Shown piece by piece: positions 7,001-15,654 of a stretch of DNA of 64,000 bases (position 1 is the stretch's first letter; each line of letters begins with the position of its first letter). The translations under genes and the position numbers were made by a program. The notes under the pieces were generated by a model that was not told the DNA's origin, did not search any database, and worked only from the letters and a program-made list of their open reading frames with translations. This DNA comes from Treponema sp. (lineage in GTDB: Bacteria > Spirochaetota > Spirochaetia > Treponematales > Breznakiellaceae): assembly GCA_031266775.1 (NCBI GenBank), contig JAISAQ010000070.1:1-64000 (forward strand). The letters run 5' to 3'.

Positions 7001-8431
7001 ATGGAATACGGAATCCTTTCTGTCGTTCCGCCTGTATTGGCGCTTTTTATCGCCATCAAATGGCGGAAGATCTCGCTGGCATTGCTGGCGGGTACTTTTC
7101 TCTGTCATTTTATCATAAACAAATGGCACCCTTTTGCCGCGGTTAATGTAACTCTTAACGGTATTCTCGGCGTATGGTCCGACGCGGACAATCTCAAAAT
7201 ATTCCTCTTTACCTCCCTCATGGGGGCCTTTGTTCTACTGGTGCGGGTATCCGGCGGCGTGAACGGGTTCGTCAATTTCCTTACCGAAAAAAACAAAACC
7301 ATAAAAAGCAAACGGGCCGCCATGCTGCTTGCCTACATCATAGGGCTCATCATCTTTGTCGACGGCCTTTTAAGCATCATGTTCACGGGGGTTGTTACCC
7401 GTTCCATTTCCGACAAGCTCAAGGTTTCCCGGGAAAAACTTTCCTACATCTGCGACTCGACTTCCGCGCCGGTAAACGCGATCATCCCCCTTAATTCCTG
7501 GGGCGCCATGCTGATGGGACTCATAGGCGCGTCCATAGGCGCCGGGGTTATTTCAGGAGAACCCGTAACGCTCCTCATTGCAAGCCTTCCCTTTCAGTTT
7601 TACTGCATCGTAACGCTGATCTTCGTGCTGGTTATTATTATCACGGGAAAGGATTTCGGCGCCATGAAAAAAGCAGAGGCGCGCGTTGAAAGCACGGGCA
7701 AGCTGTACGACGACGGTGTCGTTCCCCTCTTGAACGATGAAGACGGCGCCGATATACGGGCCGTCAAGGGAAAAGAGAAAAAGGGCAACATGGCCATTCC
7801 CCTTGCCATCCTTATCGCGGGGACTTTCGCCGGGCTTCTTGTTTCAGGCGGGGGAAACATCACAAAGGGAGACGGCACAACGTCCATTCTCTACGCCGTC
7901 ATCATTACCCTGATCTTCATGCTGATCCAATACCGGGCGCAGAAACTGATGACCGTCAGGGAATTCGGCGGCTATGTCCTCAAGGGGATAAGCAGCATGC
8001 TTTCCCTCGTGATTCTCCTGTCGCTGGCCTTTGCCATAGGCCGCGGGGTTTCCGCGCTGGGAACGGGCAAATTCCTCGCAAGTCTTGTGGAAGGACGGGT
8101 AAGCGGCGCGTTCGGGCCGGCGATTGTTTTTATCCTGGGAGCCGTTATGTCGTTCTGTACCGGGACCAGCTGGGGCACCTTTTCCATCATGATGCCCATC
8201 GCCCTCCAGATGGCGGCCTCCATGAACGCGGACATACCGCTCACCATTGGCGCCGTAATATCGGGGGGCATCTTCGGCGATCACTGTTCCCCTCTGTCGG
8301 ACACAACGATCCTCTCTTCCATGTCCGCGGGCACGGACCTGTATTCCCATGTCCGCACCCAGCTGCCCTACGCGCTCGTCTGCGCGGCCGCGGCCGCGGC
8401 GCTTTTTGTCATTTTCGGCCTTCTGATATAA
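7001..8431 (+). CDS. nhaC: NhaC-family Na+/H+ antiporter-like transporter
   Basis: Inner-membrane secondary transporter, 476 residues, about eleven hydrophobic segments. It starts at an ATG 5 nt after a GAGGAG ribosome site. Family hallmarks include IIFVDGLLSIMFTG with a buried Asp, CDSTSAPVNAIIPLNSWG in the middle, and GGIFGDHCSPLSDTTILSS near the C-terminus. A charged cytoplasmic loop lies at about 215-260. NhaC-family members exchange Na+ for H+, but some carry organic or amino acids in exchange. Its place behind a PLP amino-acid enzyme makes a substrate link worth considering. That link is inference only. Confidence 0.85.
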   Translation: MEYGILSVVPPVLALFIAIKWRKISLALLAGTFLCHFIINKWHPFAAVNVTLNGILGVWSDADNLKIFLFTSLMGAFVLLVRVSGGVNGFVNFLTEKNKTIKSKRAAMLLAYIIGLIIFVDGLLSIMFTGVVTRSISDKLKVSREKLSYICDSTSAPVNAIIPLNSWGAMLMGLIGASIGAGVISGEPVTLLIASLPFQFYCIVTLIFVLVIIITGKDFGAMKKAEARVESTGKLYDDGVVPLLNDEDGADIRAVKGKEKKGNMAIPLAILIAGTFAGLLVSGGGNITKGDGTTSILYAVIITLIFMLIQYRAQKLMTVREFGGYVLKGISSMLSLVILLSLAFAIGRGVSALGTGKFLASLVEGRVSGAFGPAIVFILGAVMSFCTGTSWGTFSIMMPIALQMAASMNADIPLTIGAVISGGIFGDHCSPLSDTTILSSMSAGTDLYSHVRTQLPYALVCAAAAAALFVIFGLLI

Positions 8432-8482
8432 AGCGGAAGAGGGGCGCAAAAGAGCGCAGATTCGCGCCTGCCGCGCGGAAGC

Positions 8483-8914
8483 TCATTTTTCCGCCCTTTT
8501 TCCGCCTGAAATATCGTCGAGGGTTTTGGTTTCTTCGGCAAGCATCTTTTTCCGGTTTTCCTTTTGCTGTTTTTCCTTGAGCTTGTCAAGAACCTTGCGG
8601 TCGCGGGAGGCGTCAAGGTACAGGGCGCGTTTTTCCTCCACAACCAGTTCGGCCTGGGCGGCGTCCTGCAACAGACGTTCGGTTTCCTGCTCAAGGCGCA
8701 AAATGTAATTGTCGTAACTTGTTATTTCAGGCCCGCCGTGATCCCGCGAAAAACGCGCCCCGGCGGCGTCCTGCCTGTCCCGGGCAGTCGCACTGATCCT
8801 GTTTTCAAGGGCGGTAAGGGCCCCTGTCGCCCGGCCAAGTTCCAGTTTCGCTTCCTGTTCCCGGTACTCCCTGAGGCGGAGGACCTTTTCAAGCGAATAA
8901 TGGAAACGTTTCAC
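8483..8914 (-). CDS. fliJ: Flagellar export chaperone FliJ
   Basis: A 143-residue, almost entirely alpha-helical charged protein with the coiled-coil pattern of FliJ (MKRFHYSLEKVLRLREYREQ at the start). FliJ sits in the centre of the FliI ATPase ring and helps load export substrates. It is the last gene of the flagellar operon. Its ATG overlaps the fliI stop by 4 nt, so translation is probably coupled. The stop faces the nhaC stop about 50 nt away. Confidence 0.85.
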   Translation of the reverse strand: MKRFHYSLEKVLRLREYREQEAKLELGRATGALTALENRISATARDRQDAAGARFSRDHGGPEITSYDNYILRLEQETERLLQDAAQAELVVEEKRALYLDASRDRKVLDKLKEKQQKENRKKMLAEETKTLDDISGGKRAEK

Positions 8915-10407
8915 GGCGTAAAGACGGGGACCTGACCCGCGTCAATTCCGGGAAACCCCGCCATGTTCGCGGGAAATCCGGCGGGAGGGGGGCTTTCTCC
9001 GGGAAGGCGCCCTTCTTCCGCCCGCTCTTTTTCCGGAAGCATTCCGCCGGCCGCACCGGGCAGCGGAAGGCCCGCTACGTCATCTTCGGTTATGGGAACG
9101 CCCGCTATTCTGCCAAGTCCGGCAAGGGTTTCGGGAAGAGGAGCCTTTTCATCCGCCGCCTGTACAAGAAAATCCTCAATGACCCCATGCAGCGCGACAG
9201 CGTCATCAATCGCGGGATTGGAACCGGCGCGGTACGCGCCCACATTGACAAGATCCTCCGCCTCGGCGTAAGCGGCCATATGTTTCCTTATGATCCCGGC
9301 GGCGCTGTTTACCGCGGGGCTCGAAACCGCCCGGGCAAGCCGTGAAATGCTTCCCAGCACATCAATGGCCGGATAATGGTAGCGCTGGGCAAGGCTCCGG
9401 GAAAGGACAATGTGGCCGTCGAGTATGCCGCGCACCGTATCGGAGACAGGTTCGTCCATATCGTCGCCGTCAACAAGTATCGTGTAAAAACCGGTGATGC
9501 TTCCCCTGTCCGAAGCGCCCGACCGTACAAGCTGCTTGGGCTTGGAATCGAACATGCTGGGCGGATACCCCCTTGTCGCGGGGGGCTCACCCGAGGCAAG
9601 CCCTATCTCGCGCTGGGCACGCGCGAAACGGGTCACCGAATCAAAGAGGAGCATAACGTCCAGCCCCTCGTCGCGGAAAAATTCCGCCACCGCCGTCGCG
9701 ACATAGGCGCCGCGGAGCCTCATGAGGGGCGGTGAATTGGAGGGAGTCGCCACAATGACGGAACGGGCCAGGCCTTCTTTTCCAAGATCGTTTTCAATGA
9801 AGTCGTTGACTTCCCTGCCCCGCTCGCCGATAAGGGCGACTACGTTGACATCGGCCGCGGTATTCCGCGCAATCATCCCCAGGAGGGTCGATTTTCCGAC
9901 GCCGGAACCGGCGAATATGCCGAGCCGCTGCCCCTTGCCCACGGCAAGAAGGCCGTCTATGGCGCGCACGCCCGTTGTAATACGCTGCGTAATACGCTTT
10001 CGTTTAAGGGGATCGGGGGGACTGGCCATGGCCGGATAAAGGACGGGAGACTCTATTTCGCCCTTGTTGTCAACGGGATTTCCCAGCGCGTCAAGCACGC
10101 GGCCAAGGAGCTTCCGCGAGACGGGGACCTCAAGCCGGGCGCCGGACGCGATGACGCGGTTTCCTACCTCAATGCCGTCCGTTTCCTCATAGGCCATAAG
10201 CTGAACCGTCTCGTCGCGGAGCCCCACCACTTCGCAGCGTATGAGCCCGCGCCCTCTGGGCGCTTCGATGCGGCATATTTCACCCACGACGGCCTGGGGC
10301 CCCCTGCTTTCAATTAAAAGACCCTGGACACGGAAAACCCGGCCCACGGTTTTTATGGGATCTACCCGCCCCGCGGTTTCAAGGTATTTGTCAAACAGAG
10401 CGCTCAC
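8911..10407 (-). CDS. fliI: Flagellum-specific ATPase FliI
   Basis: Hydrolyses ATP to drive flagellar type III export at the inner membrane. The Walker A loop reads AGSGVGKST (166-174), with ALIGERGREVNDFIE and LLFDSVTRFARAQRE downstream, and the export-ATPase signature SITGFYTILVDGDDMDEPV. The start is the GTG at 10407, 1 nt after the fliH stop, with GAGGGG upstream. A longer frame would run into fliH. At 498 residues it is longer than usual (about 440-460). The extra part is a Pro/Gly-rich tail after about residue 440 that ends over the fliJ start. Confidence 0.95.
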   Translation of the reverse strand: MSALFDKYLETAGRVDPIKTVGRVFRVQGLLIESRGPQAVVGEICRIEAPRGRGLIRCEVVGLRDETVQLMAYEETDGIEVGNRVIASGARLEVPVSRKLLGRVLDALGNPVDNKGEIESPVLYPAMASPPDPLKRKRITQRITTGVRAIDGLLAVGKGQRLGIFAGSGVGKSTLLGMIARNTAADVNVVALIGERGREVNDFIENDLGKEGLARSVIVATPSNSPPLMRLRGAYVATAVAEFFRDEGLDVMLLFDSVTRFARAQREIGLASGEPPATRGYPPSMFDSKPKQLVRSGASDRGSITGFYTILVDGDDMDEPVSDTVRGILDGHIVLSRSLAQRYHYPAIDVLGSISRLARAVSSPAVNSAAGIIRKHMAAYAEAEDLVNVGAYRAGSNPAIDDAVALHGVIEDFLVQAADEKAPLPETLAGLGRIAGVPITEDDVAGLPLPGAAGGMLPEKERAEEGRLPGESPPPAGFPANMAGFPGIDAGQVPVFTP

Positions 10408-10408
10408 A

Positions 10409-11365
10409 TTAGGCCCCCTCTGTAATGGAGGTTGTCTTTGCCTTTGATTTGATGGGTGAAATTTCAAGGATCTTCGTCTCAAGCTCCCCAAGCTGGCTGG
10501 CTATCCTCGCGTCTATTTCGCCGAAGTCTGTCTCTATGATGCAGCCGCCGGGGTCCACCGTGGAGTCTTCCACTATCTGCAGCGTCTTCGAGCCTTCAAC
10601 GAGCCGGGTAAAATCCTTCATGTGCTCGGTGGTAAGCTTGAGGTCTATCATGTTTACGCGGACGGTAATGTTTCCCCGGCCCTTAACCTTGCGCAGAGCC
10701 TGCACCACATTGGAGATCACCACGTTACGCTGGTTTTCCGAAATAACCTTGATAACCTTGCGCGAAATAAGCAGCACAAGGTCGATGATCTCCTGTTCCG
10801 TTTCGGCGAGGATCTCGGCCCGTTTGTCCTGCGCGCGCTCCAGCACGGTCTGGGTCCGCTGTATGAGGCGCTCCACTTCCGCCTTGCCTTCGGCAAAACC
10901 GGTTTCCCGGCCCGCGACGCGGCCGCGATCCTCGGCGTCCTTCCGCTCGGCCTCAAAGGCGGCCCTGGAAGCGTCTTCCACTTCCTGGGCCTTTTTCTTC
11001 GCCTCCGCGATGATGCCCTCGGCCTCGTCCTGCGCCTGTCTTTTAAAGGACTGCGCCTCGTCGGTCTTGCGTTTCACTTCCCGGAAGGCGGCTTCCTCCG
11101 CCTCCTTGACGATGCCGTCGGCCTCCGCCCTGGCGGAGCGTATCATCGCCTCGCGTTCCTGTTCCCACTGGAGCCTATAGGCCTCCGCCTCGCGCCTGAG
11201 ATCGTCGGCGGTGGGGCCCTCGTATTCCTCGGCCGCCTCCAGCACTTCGTCCGCCTCCTCAACGGGGGCAAGGTGGGCAAGATCGGGAAAGGCGGTGGGA
11301 GGTTCTATTATTACCCTGCCGCCGCCCAAGGCGATTTCGCCGGGCCTGAATACCGCTTTGGCCAT
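10409..11365 (-). CDS. fliH: Flagellar assembly protein FliH
   Basis: Cytoplasmic regulator of the FliI ATPase. The 318-residue protein has an acidic N-terminus, a very long Ala/Glu/Lys/Arg-rich helical region (about 50-200) predicted to be coiled coil, and a C-terminal domain (LLISRKVIKVISENQRNVVI, then ILEISPIK) typical of the FliH/HrpE family. It lies between fliG and fliI with gaps of 8 and 1 nt. Identification rests on position plus architecture, since FliH sequences diverge strongly. Confidence 0.85.
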   Translation of the reverse strand: MAKAVFRPGEIALGGGRVIIEPPTAFPDLAHLAPVEEADEVLEAAEEYEGPTADDLRREAEAYRLQWEQEREAMIRSARAEADGIVKEAEEAAFREVKRKTDEAQSFKRQAQDEAEGIIAEAKKKAQEVEDASRAAFEAERKDAEDRGRVAGRETGFAEGKAEVERLIQRTQTVLERAQDKRAEILAETEQEIIDLVLLISRKVIKVISENQRNVVISNVVQALRKVKGRGNITVRVNMIDLKLTTEHMKDFTRLVEGSKTLQIVEDSTVDPGGCIIETDFGEIDARIASQLGELETKILEISPIKSKAKTTSITEGA

Positions 11366-11373
11366 GCCCTCTC

Positions 11374-12438
11374 CTATACGACCAGTTCGTCCTCACCGGA
11401 ACGGGCAACAACGATTTCGCCGGTGTCTTCCAGATGACGTATAATGGAAACTATCTTCTGCTGCGCCTCTTCGACATCTTTAAGCCGCACCGGTCCCATA
11501 TACTCCATGTCTTCCTTGAGCATGCTCGCCGCGCGCTTGCTCATGTTGCGGAAGATCTTGTCCTGCACTTCGGTATCCACCGACTTTAAGGCCTTGGCAA
11601 GTTCCTGCGAATCCACTTCGCGCATGACCTTCTGTATGGCCCTGTCGTCCAGCATGACAATGTCCTCGAAGACGAACATCCGCTTCTTGATCTCCTCGGC
11701 CAGTTCCGGGTCCTCGTCTTCCAGCGCCTCGATGATCTGCTTTTCCGACGCCCGGTCAACAAGGTTGAGGATCTCGACAATGCTTTCAACGCCGCCGGCG
11801 GTGGTGTAGTCTTCACTGGAAAGGGTGGAAAGTTTCTTTTCAAGAACCCGCTCGACTTCCCTGAGCACTTCGGGGCTCGTCCTGTCCATGGTGGCTATGC
11901 GCCGGGCGACGTCGCTCTGCACCTCGTGGGGAAGGTTCTGCAGTATGATGGACGCCTTGTTCGGCTCAAGATAGGCCAGAATCAGCGCGATGGTCTGGGG
12001 GTGTTCCTGCTGTATGAAGTTGAGGAGGTGCGCCGGGTCGGTACGGCGTATGAAATCAAACGGCCGCACCTGAAGGCTTGAAGTAAGCCTGTTGATGATG
12101 TCTATGGCCTTCTGGCTTCCCAGTGATTTTTCCAGAAGTTCCCGCGCGTAATCTATGCCGCCTGTGGAAATAAACTGATTGGCCATCATCAGTTCCTGGA
12201 ATTCCTGCAGCACCGCGTCTTTCTGTTCGGGCTCTATGGTTTCAAGCCGCGCTATCTCGAAGGTAAGGGTCTCTATTTCGTCTTCCCTCAAGTACTTGAA
12301 GATCTCCGCCGAAATTTCCGAGCCTATGGTAACAAGGAAAATGGCCGCCTTTTGCCTCCCGGTAAATTCCTTTCCGGCCTTTTTCTTGGAAGAACCGGTG
12401 ACCGCGCCGGGGGACGCTACCGCGCCTGTTTTTGCCAT
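11374..12438 (-). CDS. fliG: Flagellar motor switch protein FliG
   Basis: Rotor protein that contacts the stator and FliF. The 354 residues show the EHPQ motif (145-148, in FIQQEHPQTIALILAYL), the second armadillo region with EEIKKRMFVFEDIVMLDDRA, and the C-terminal charged-helix domain with KALKSVDTEVQDKIFRNMSK that carries torque. It lies 3 nt after fliF in the operon. Treponemes often carry two fliG genes; only this one is in the window. Confidence 0.95.
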   Translation of the reverse strand: MAKTGAVASPGAVTGSSKKKAGKEFTGRQKAAIFLVTIGSEISAEIFKYLREDEIETLTFEIARLETIEPEQKDAVLQEFQELMMANQFISTGGIDYARELLEKSLGSQKAIDIINRLTSSLQVRPFDFIRRTDPAHLLNFIQQEHPQTIALILAYLEPNKASIILQNLPHEVQSDVARRIATMDRTSPEVLREVERVLEKKLSTLSSEDYTTAGGVESIVEILNLVDRASEKQIIEALEDEDPELAEEIKKRMFVFEDIVMLDDRAIQKVMREVDSQELAKALKSVDTEVQDKIFRNMSKRAASMLKEDMEYMGPVRLKDVEEAQQKIVSIIRHLEDTGEIVVARSGEDELVV

Positions 12439-12441
12439 GTT

Positions 12442-14148
12442 CTATTCCTCCAGCAGCCAGGTCCGTATCAGCTGCGCGCAGTCTTCCGGATGTTCCTTGG
12501 CCATGTTGGCCACCGCTTCCTGAAGCTCCATACGGGTTCTTTCTTCCACGGAAATGGACACGTCCACTCCGCCCTCTTCCGCCTGTTCAATGGCGCTTTC
12601 CCGTATCGCCTGTTCGCGGCGGGAACGTTCGTCCTCGGCAAGCCGTCTGCGCCTTTCCAGTTCCCTGGAAATGGTCCTGAACAGGATAAAGGAAACAAGC
12701 AGGAGGGCAAGTCCCGACAGGAATACCACGATGGTGGTTTGTATCTGCTTCTTCCTGAAATACGCGGCGTCCTCGTCAACGAACTGCGCCGTCCTGTCGT
12801 AGGGAATGTTCTGCACCGTTACCGAGTCTCCCCGTCCGGCGCTGTAGCCCACCGCGTTCTGGACCAGCACCTGGGCGGCCCGCAGCTGCTCGGAGGGAAC
12901 GGGAGTGTATTCCCGCTCTATGGTTCCGTCGGGGAGCACTACCGGGGCTCCCTTTTCATCATACTTCCATTTCCACGTTCCATCAATGTTTACCGCGACG
13001 GTGATACGGTCTATCTGGGGGCTCCGCTCCTCCTGTGTCGTTTTCTTGTTGATGGCCTCGTTATGGACGTTGGTATTCTGGGTCATTCTTCCGTAGAGGT
13101 TGCTCATGTCCTTGAAGGCCGGGGGGGTCTGCCCCTCAACGCCCGAGGGGCCTTCGGGATTAAAACCCGTTCCCTCCCAGACGGTACTGGAGGTGCTCTG
13201 CGAAAGGGTAACGGAAGGAAGCATTTGTGAATCGTCATAGGGAAGCCCCGGCGTCCTGGGTTGCATGGTTATGGGGAAAAACTCGTCTGTCGCCACGGCC
13301 TTTTTGGACATGTCCATGTCTATCTTGACGTTAATGTCCCTTACGCGATCCGCCGTAAAGGTCTTCTGCAGGCCGGCAAGGACAAGGGCCTTGTATTTGG
13401 CCTCCTGCGTCTGGATGAGCTTCATCTCCTTTTCGATAAGACTGAGCCGGTCAAAATCGGCCATGCCTTCAAAGTCGTTGAGCACAAGCCCGCCCTGGTC
13501 GGTAATGACGATGTTTTCGTCCTTAAGGCCTTCTATGGCGAATTTGAGGATCTTCTGAATGCCTTCGACTTGTCTGCGGTTTTCGGTAATACCGCTTCCC
13601 GGTTTGGGGGTAATGATGACGCTTGCGGTAACGGGATTCTGATCCTCGCGGAACAGTTCCCTCGCCGGCATGACGATGGTTACGTTGGCGTCGTCCACGT
13701 CGTCTATGGCCCTGATATGATCGGTGATCATCTGCCTTATGGCCCGCTGCAGGTTTACGTTGCGCTCAAAATCGGTGATGGTCCACCTTTCCCTGTCGAA
13801 GATGGCCCAGGGATCTGTTCCCGCCGGGATAAGATCTTCACGTATGAGGATGGCCCTCATGCGCCGGGCGGAACGTTCGTCGGGCACCTGTATGATGTCC
13901 GCCGAATTGATCTGGGTCTTTATTCCTTCCTGGTTGATCCTCAGGACTATGCGGTCCCGCGCCGCCTCGTCCCGTATGGGCGCGTCAATGACAGGCACCA
14001 TGGTGGGCGCGCCTGAAACCGAAAACAGGGCGATGATTCCCCCAATGGCGGCGACGGCTATTCCAACAAGAATAGCGCGCTGCGCCATGGACCATCTGCC
14101 CCACAGATCGGCTATTCGTCCGATCAATTTTTTTAACCACTCGTTCAT
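12442..14148 (-). CDS. fliF: Flagellar MS-ring protein FliF
   Basis: Forms the membrane ring of the basal body. The 568-residue protein has one membrane helix near the N-terminus (about 24-45) and one near 440-465, bracketing a large periplasmic region with the ring-building motifs ANVTIVMPARELF and PVTASVIITPK. The cytoplasmic tail is the part that binds FliG and ends in IRTWLLEE. The gap to fliE upstream is 56 nt and to fliG downstream 3 nt. Confidence 0.95.
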   Translation of the reverse strand: MNEWLKKLIGRIADLWGRWSMAQRAILVGIAVAAIGGIIALFSVSGAPTMVPVIDAPIRDEAARDRIVLRINQEGIKTQINSADIIQVPDERSARRMRAILIREDLIPAGTDPWAIFDRERWTITDFERNVNLQRAIRQMITDHIRAIDDVDDANVTIVMPARELFREDQNPVTASVIITPKPGSGITENRRQVEGIQKILKFAIEGLKDENIVITDQGGLVLNDFEGMADFDRLSLIEKEMKLIQTQEAKYKALVLAGLQKTFTADRVRDINVKIDMDMSKKAVATDEFFPITMQPRTPGLPYDDSQMLPSVTLSQSTSSTVWEGTGFNPEGPSGVEGQTPPAFKDMSNLYGRMTQNTNVHNEAINKKTTQEERSPQIDRITVAVNIDGTWKWKYDEKGAPVVLPDGTIEREYTPVPSEQLRAAQVLVQNAVGYSAGRGDSVTVQNIPYDRTAQFVDEDAAYFRKKQIQTTIVVFLSGLALLLVSFILFRTISRELERRRRLAEDERSRREQAIRESAIEQAEEGGVDVSISVEERTRMELQEAVANMAKEHPEDCAQLIRTWLLEE

Positions 14149-14204
14149 ATCCCCTCCCCATTATACAGGGCGGCATTGTTCCCCGCCGCCCGTCACGTTT
14201 CCTT

Positions 14205-14582
14205 TTATCTGATGTTGATTAGATCCCTCCAGCCCTGAACGATGCGGTTAAGCACGTTCCGGGTCATGTCAAGCGAAAGACGCGCCATGGCCTGGGCGGT
14301 TGTTATGTCGTGGGGATCTACCGACCCCGGATCGATGATCGCCTGCTGTTCAAGGCTCGAGGCGAACTGCTGGTACCCTGAAACCTGATCCAGCGCCTGG
14401 AGCATGGCCTTTTCAAAGGTCCCCGAACGGGTCACCGAATCCGCTCCGGTAACCTTCGCCAGATCGTTTGCCGCATGCCCGATGCGGGTAAAATCCACGG
14501 CATCGGAAGTCATGTGCCTGGGATCGCTTACCGCCATGATCACATTCACGCCTCCCGCGGCGTCAACGTTATGTACGCTCAT
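14205..14582 (-). CDS. fliE: Flagellar hook-basal body protein FliE
   Basis: Links the MS ring to the rod and is an early export substrate. The 125 residues include the family core FEKAMLQALDQVSGYQQ and the C-terminal VDPHDITTAQAMARLSLDMT followed by RNVLNRIVQGWRDLINI. It follows flgC by 43 nt in the operon. Confidence 0.9.
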   Translation of the reverse strand: MSVHNVDAAGGVNVIMAVSDPRHMTSDAVDFTRIGHAANDLAKVTGADSVTRSGTFEKAMLQALDQVSGYQQFASSLEQQAIIDPGSVDPHDITTAQAMARLSLDMTRNVLNRIVQGWRDLINIR

Positions 14583-14625
14583 TTTCCCTCCCCGTAACCG
14601 GGACGTACCCCGGCGTTACTGTTTT

Positions 14626-15087
14626 TTACCGCGCGGCGCCTATATCAAGGGCCCGCTGAAACATGGACTTTGCCCCTTCGATAACCGAAGCGTTCGCTTC
14701 GTAGGCCCGCTGTACCTCAAGCATGTCCACCATTTCGGTGACAATGTTAACATTCGGCAGTTCCACATACCCCGCCCTGGGGCCCGACTTGATGGCGTCA
14801 GGATGGGTTGGCTCGTAACGCAGGGGATTCGGCGAATCGTCCCTTTGCACTTCAACAACCCGCACGCCCCGGCCTGTCCCGTTGTCAAGCGATTCGGGAA
14901 GAAAGGGAGAACGCCAATAGGGGCCTTCCACGCGCGGCCGCAGGACCACCCGGCCCCTTTTGTAGGGCCCGCCTTCCTGGGTGCGGGTGGTGTTGGCGTT
15001 CGCCAGGTTGTCGGCGATCACGTCGTTGCGGAGCCGCTGGGCGCTTAACCCCGTGGCCGCTATGCTTATCGCGTTGAAAATTCCCAT
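14626..15087 (-). CDS. flgC: Flagellar proximal rod protein FlgC
   Basis: Rod component exported by the flagellar apparatus. The 153 residues begin MGIFNAISIAATGLSAQRLR, with the rod-protein motif NDVIADNLANANTTRT and a C-terminal helix VNIVTEMVDMLEVQRAYEAN shared by rod and hook proteins. It sits between flgB and fliE, which is the normal order. Confidence 0.95.
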   Translation of the reverse strand: MGIFNAISIAATGLSAQRLRNDVIADNLANANTTRTQEGGPYKRGRVVLRPRVEGPYWRSPFLPESLDNGTGRGVRVVEVQRDDSPNPLRYEPTHPDAIKSGPRAGYVELPNVNIVTEMVDMLEVQRAYEANASVIEGAKSMFQRALDIGAAR

Positions 15088-15133
15088 TCATCCTCTCCTT
15101 TCAAATCAAAATCCGCCCGCGGGCCCGGGATCA

Positions 15134-15553
15134 TTAACCCCGCAGCACAAGGCTCATCTGGCTGAATTCAAAGGCCTGCGCCTGCGCAAGCAGGGTATAG
15201 GTCATCTGCGTCCGCAGCTGTTCGGCCATTTCCTGTTCGGGGTCAACGTTGTTGCCGTTGTTGTTGTAGGTGCTGGTATAATCAAGCACCCGCCGTATCG
15301 ACACTTCCCGGTAATCCCGTTCTTTCCAGTTGGGAATATGCCGGGGATCGGCAAGGGTAAGCTCAAGAACGGGCCGCTTTTCCCCTGTTTCAAGGGCCCG
15401 CTTGAGTTCGCTTTCATAATTTACCACCTGCCGCTTGAAATTGGGCGTACCGGCGTTGGAGATATTATGGGCGATCACGTTGTAGCGGACCTGGTTGGCG
15501 TCCATGGCCCGGTGAAGCAGATCGACAGTTTTTGAAAACGTATTCGGTATCAT
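15134..15553 (-). CDS. flgB: Flagellar proximal rod protein FlgB
   Basis: First gene of the flagellar basal-body operon. From the ATG at 15553 the protein has 139 residues: MIPNTFSKTVDLLHRAMDA, the rod motif RYNVIAHNISNAGTPNFKR, and a C-terminal helix rich in Gln and Ala. A GGGAGG site lies 4 nt before this ATG; a GTG four codons upstream is a weaker choice. The gap to hslU is about 100 nt and contains a sigma-28-like site. Confidence 0.93.
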   Translation of the reverse strand: MIPNTFSKTVDLLHRAMDANQVRYNVIAHNISNAGTPNFKRQVVNYESELKRALETGEKRPVLELTLADPRHIPNWKERDYREVSIRRVLDYTSTYNNNGNNVDPEQEMAEQLRTQMTYTLLAQAQAFEFSQMSLVLRG

Positions 15554-15569
15554 AGAGCCTCCCACTCTA

Positions 15570-15597
15570 TTTTCGGCATATATGAGGCGGGGAATTA
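15570..15597 (-). promoter_or_regulatory. Sigma-28-like site before flgB
   Basis: On the minus strand GCCGAAAA (15570-15577) is one base from the sigma-28 -10 consensus GCCGATAA. A weak TAAT half lies about 12 nt upstream (15594-15597). This is the only sizeable gap between hslU and the flagellar genes, so a promoter is expected here, but the upstream half fits poorly. Confidence 0.3.
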
Positions 15598-15654
15598 GGG
15601 CCGCGCCGGTTAACGTGACGCTGGCCGGCGCCGCCTCTTTTTTCCCCCCTCGGC

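Noticed and set aside
10622-11437. 271-codon plus-strand frame opposite fliH and fliG
   Set aside because: Antisense shadow; composition follows the opposite-strand codons.
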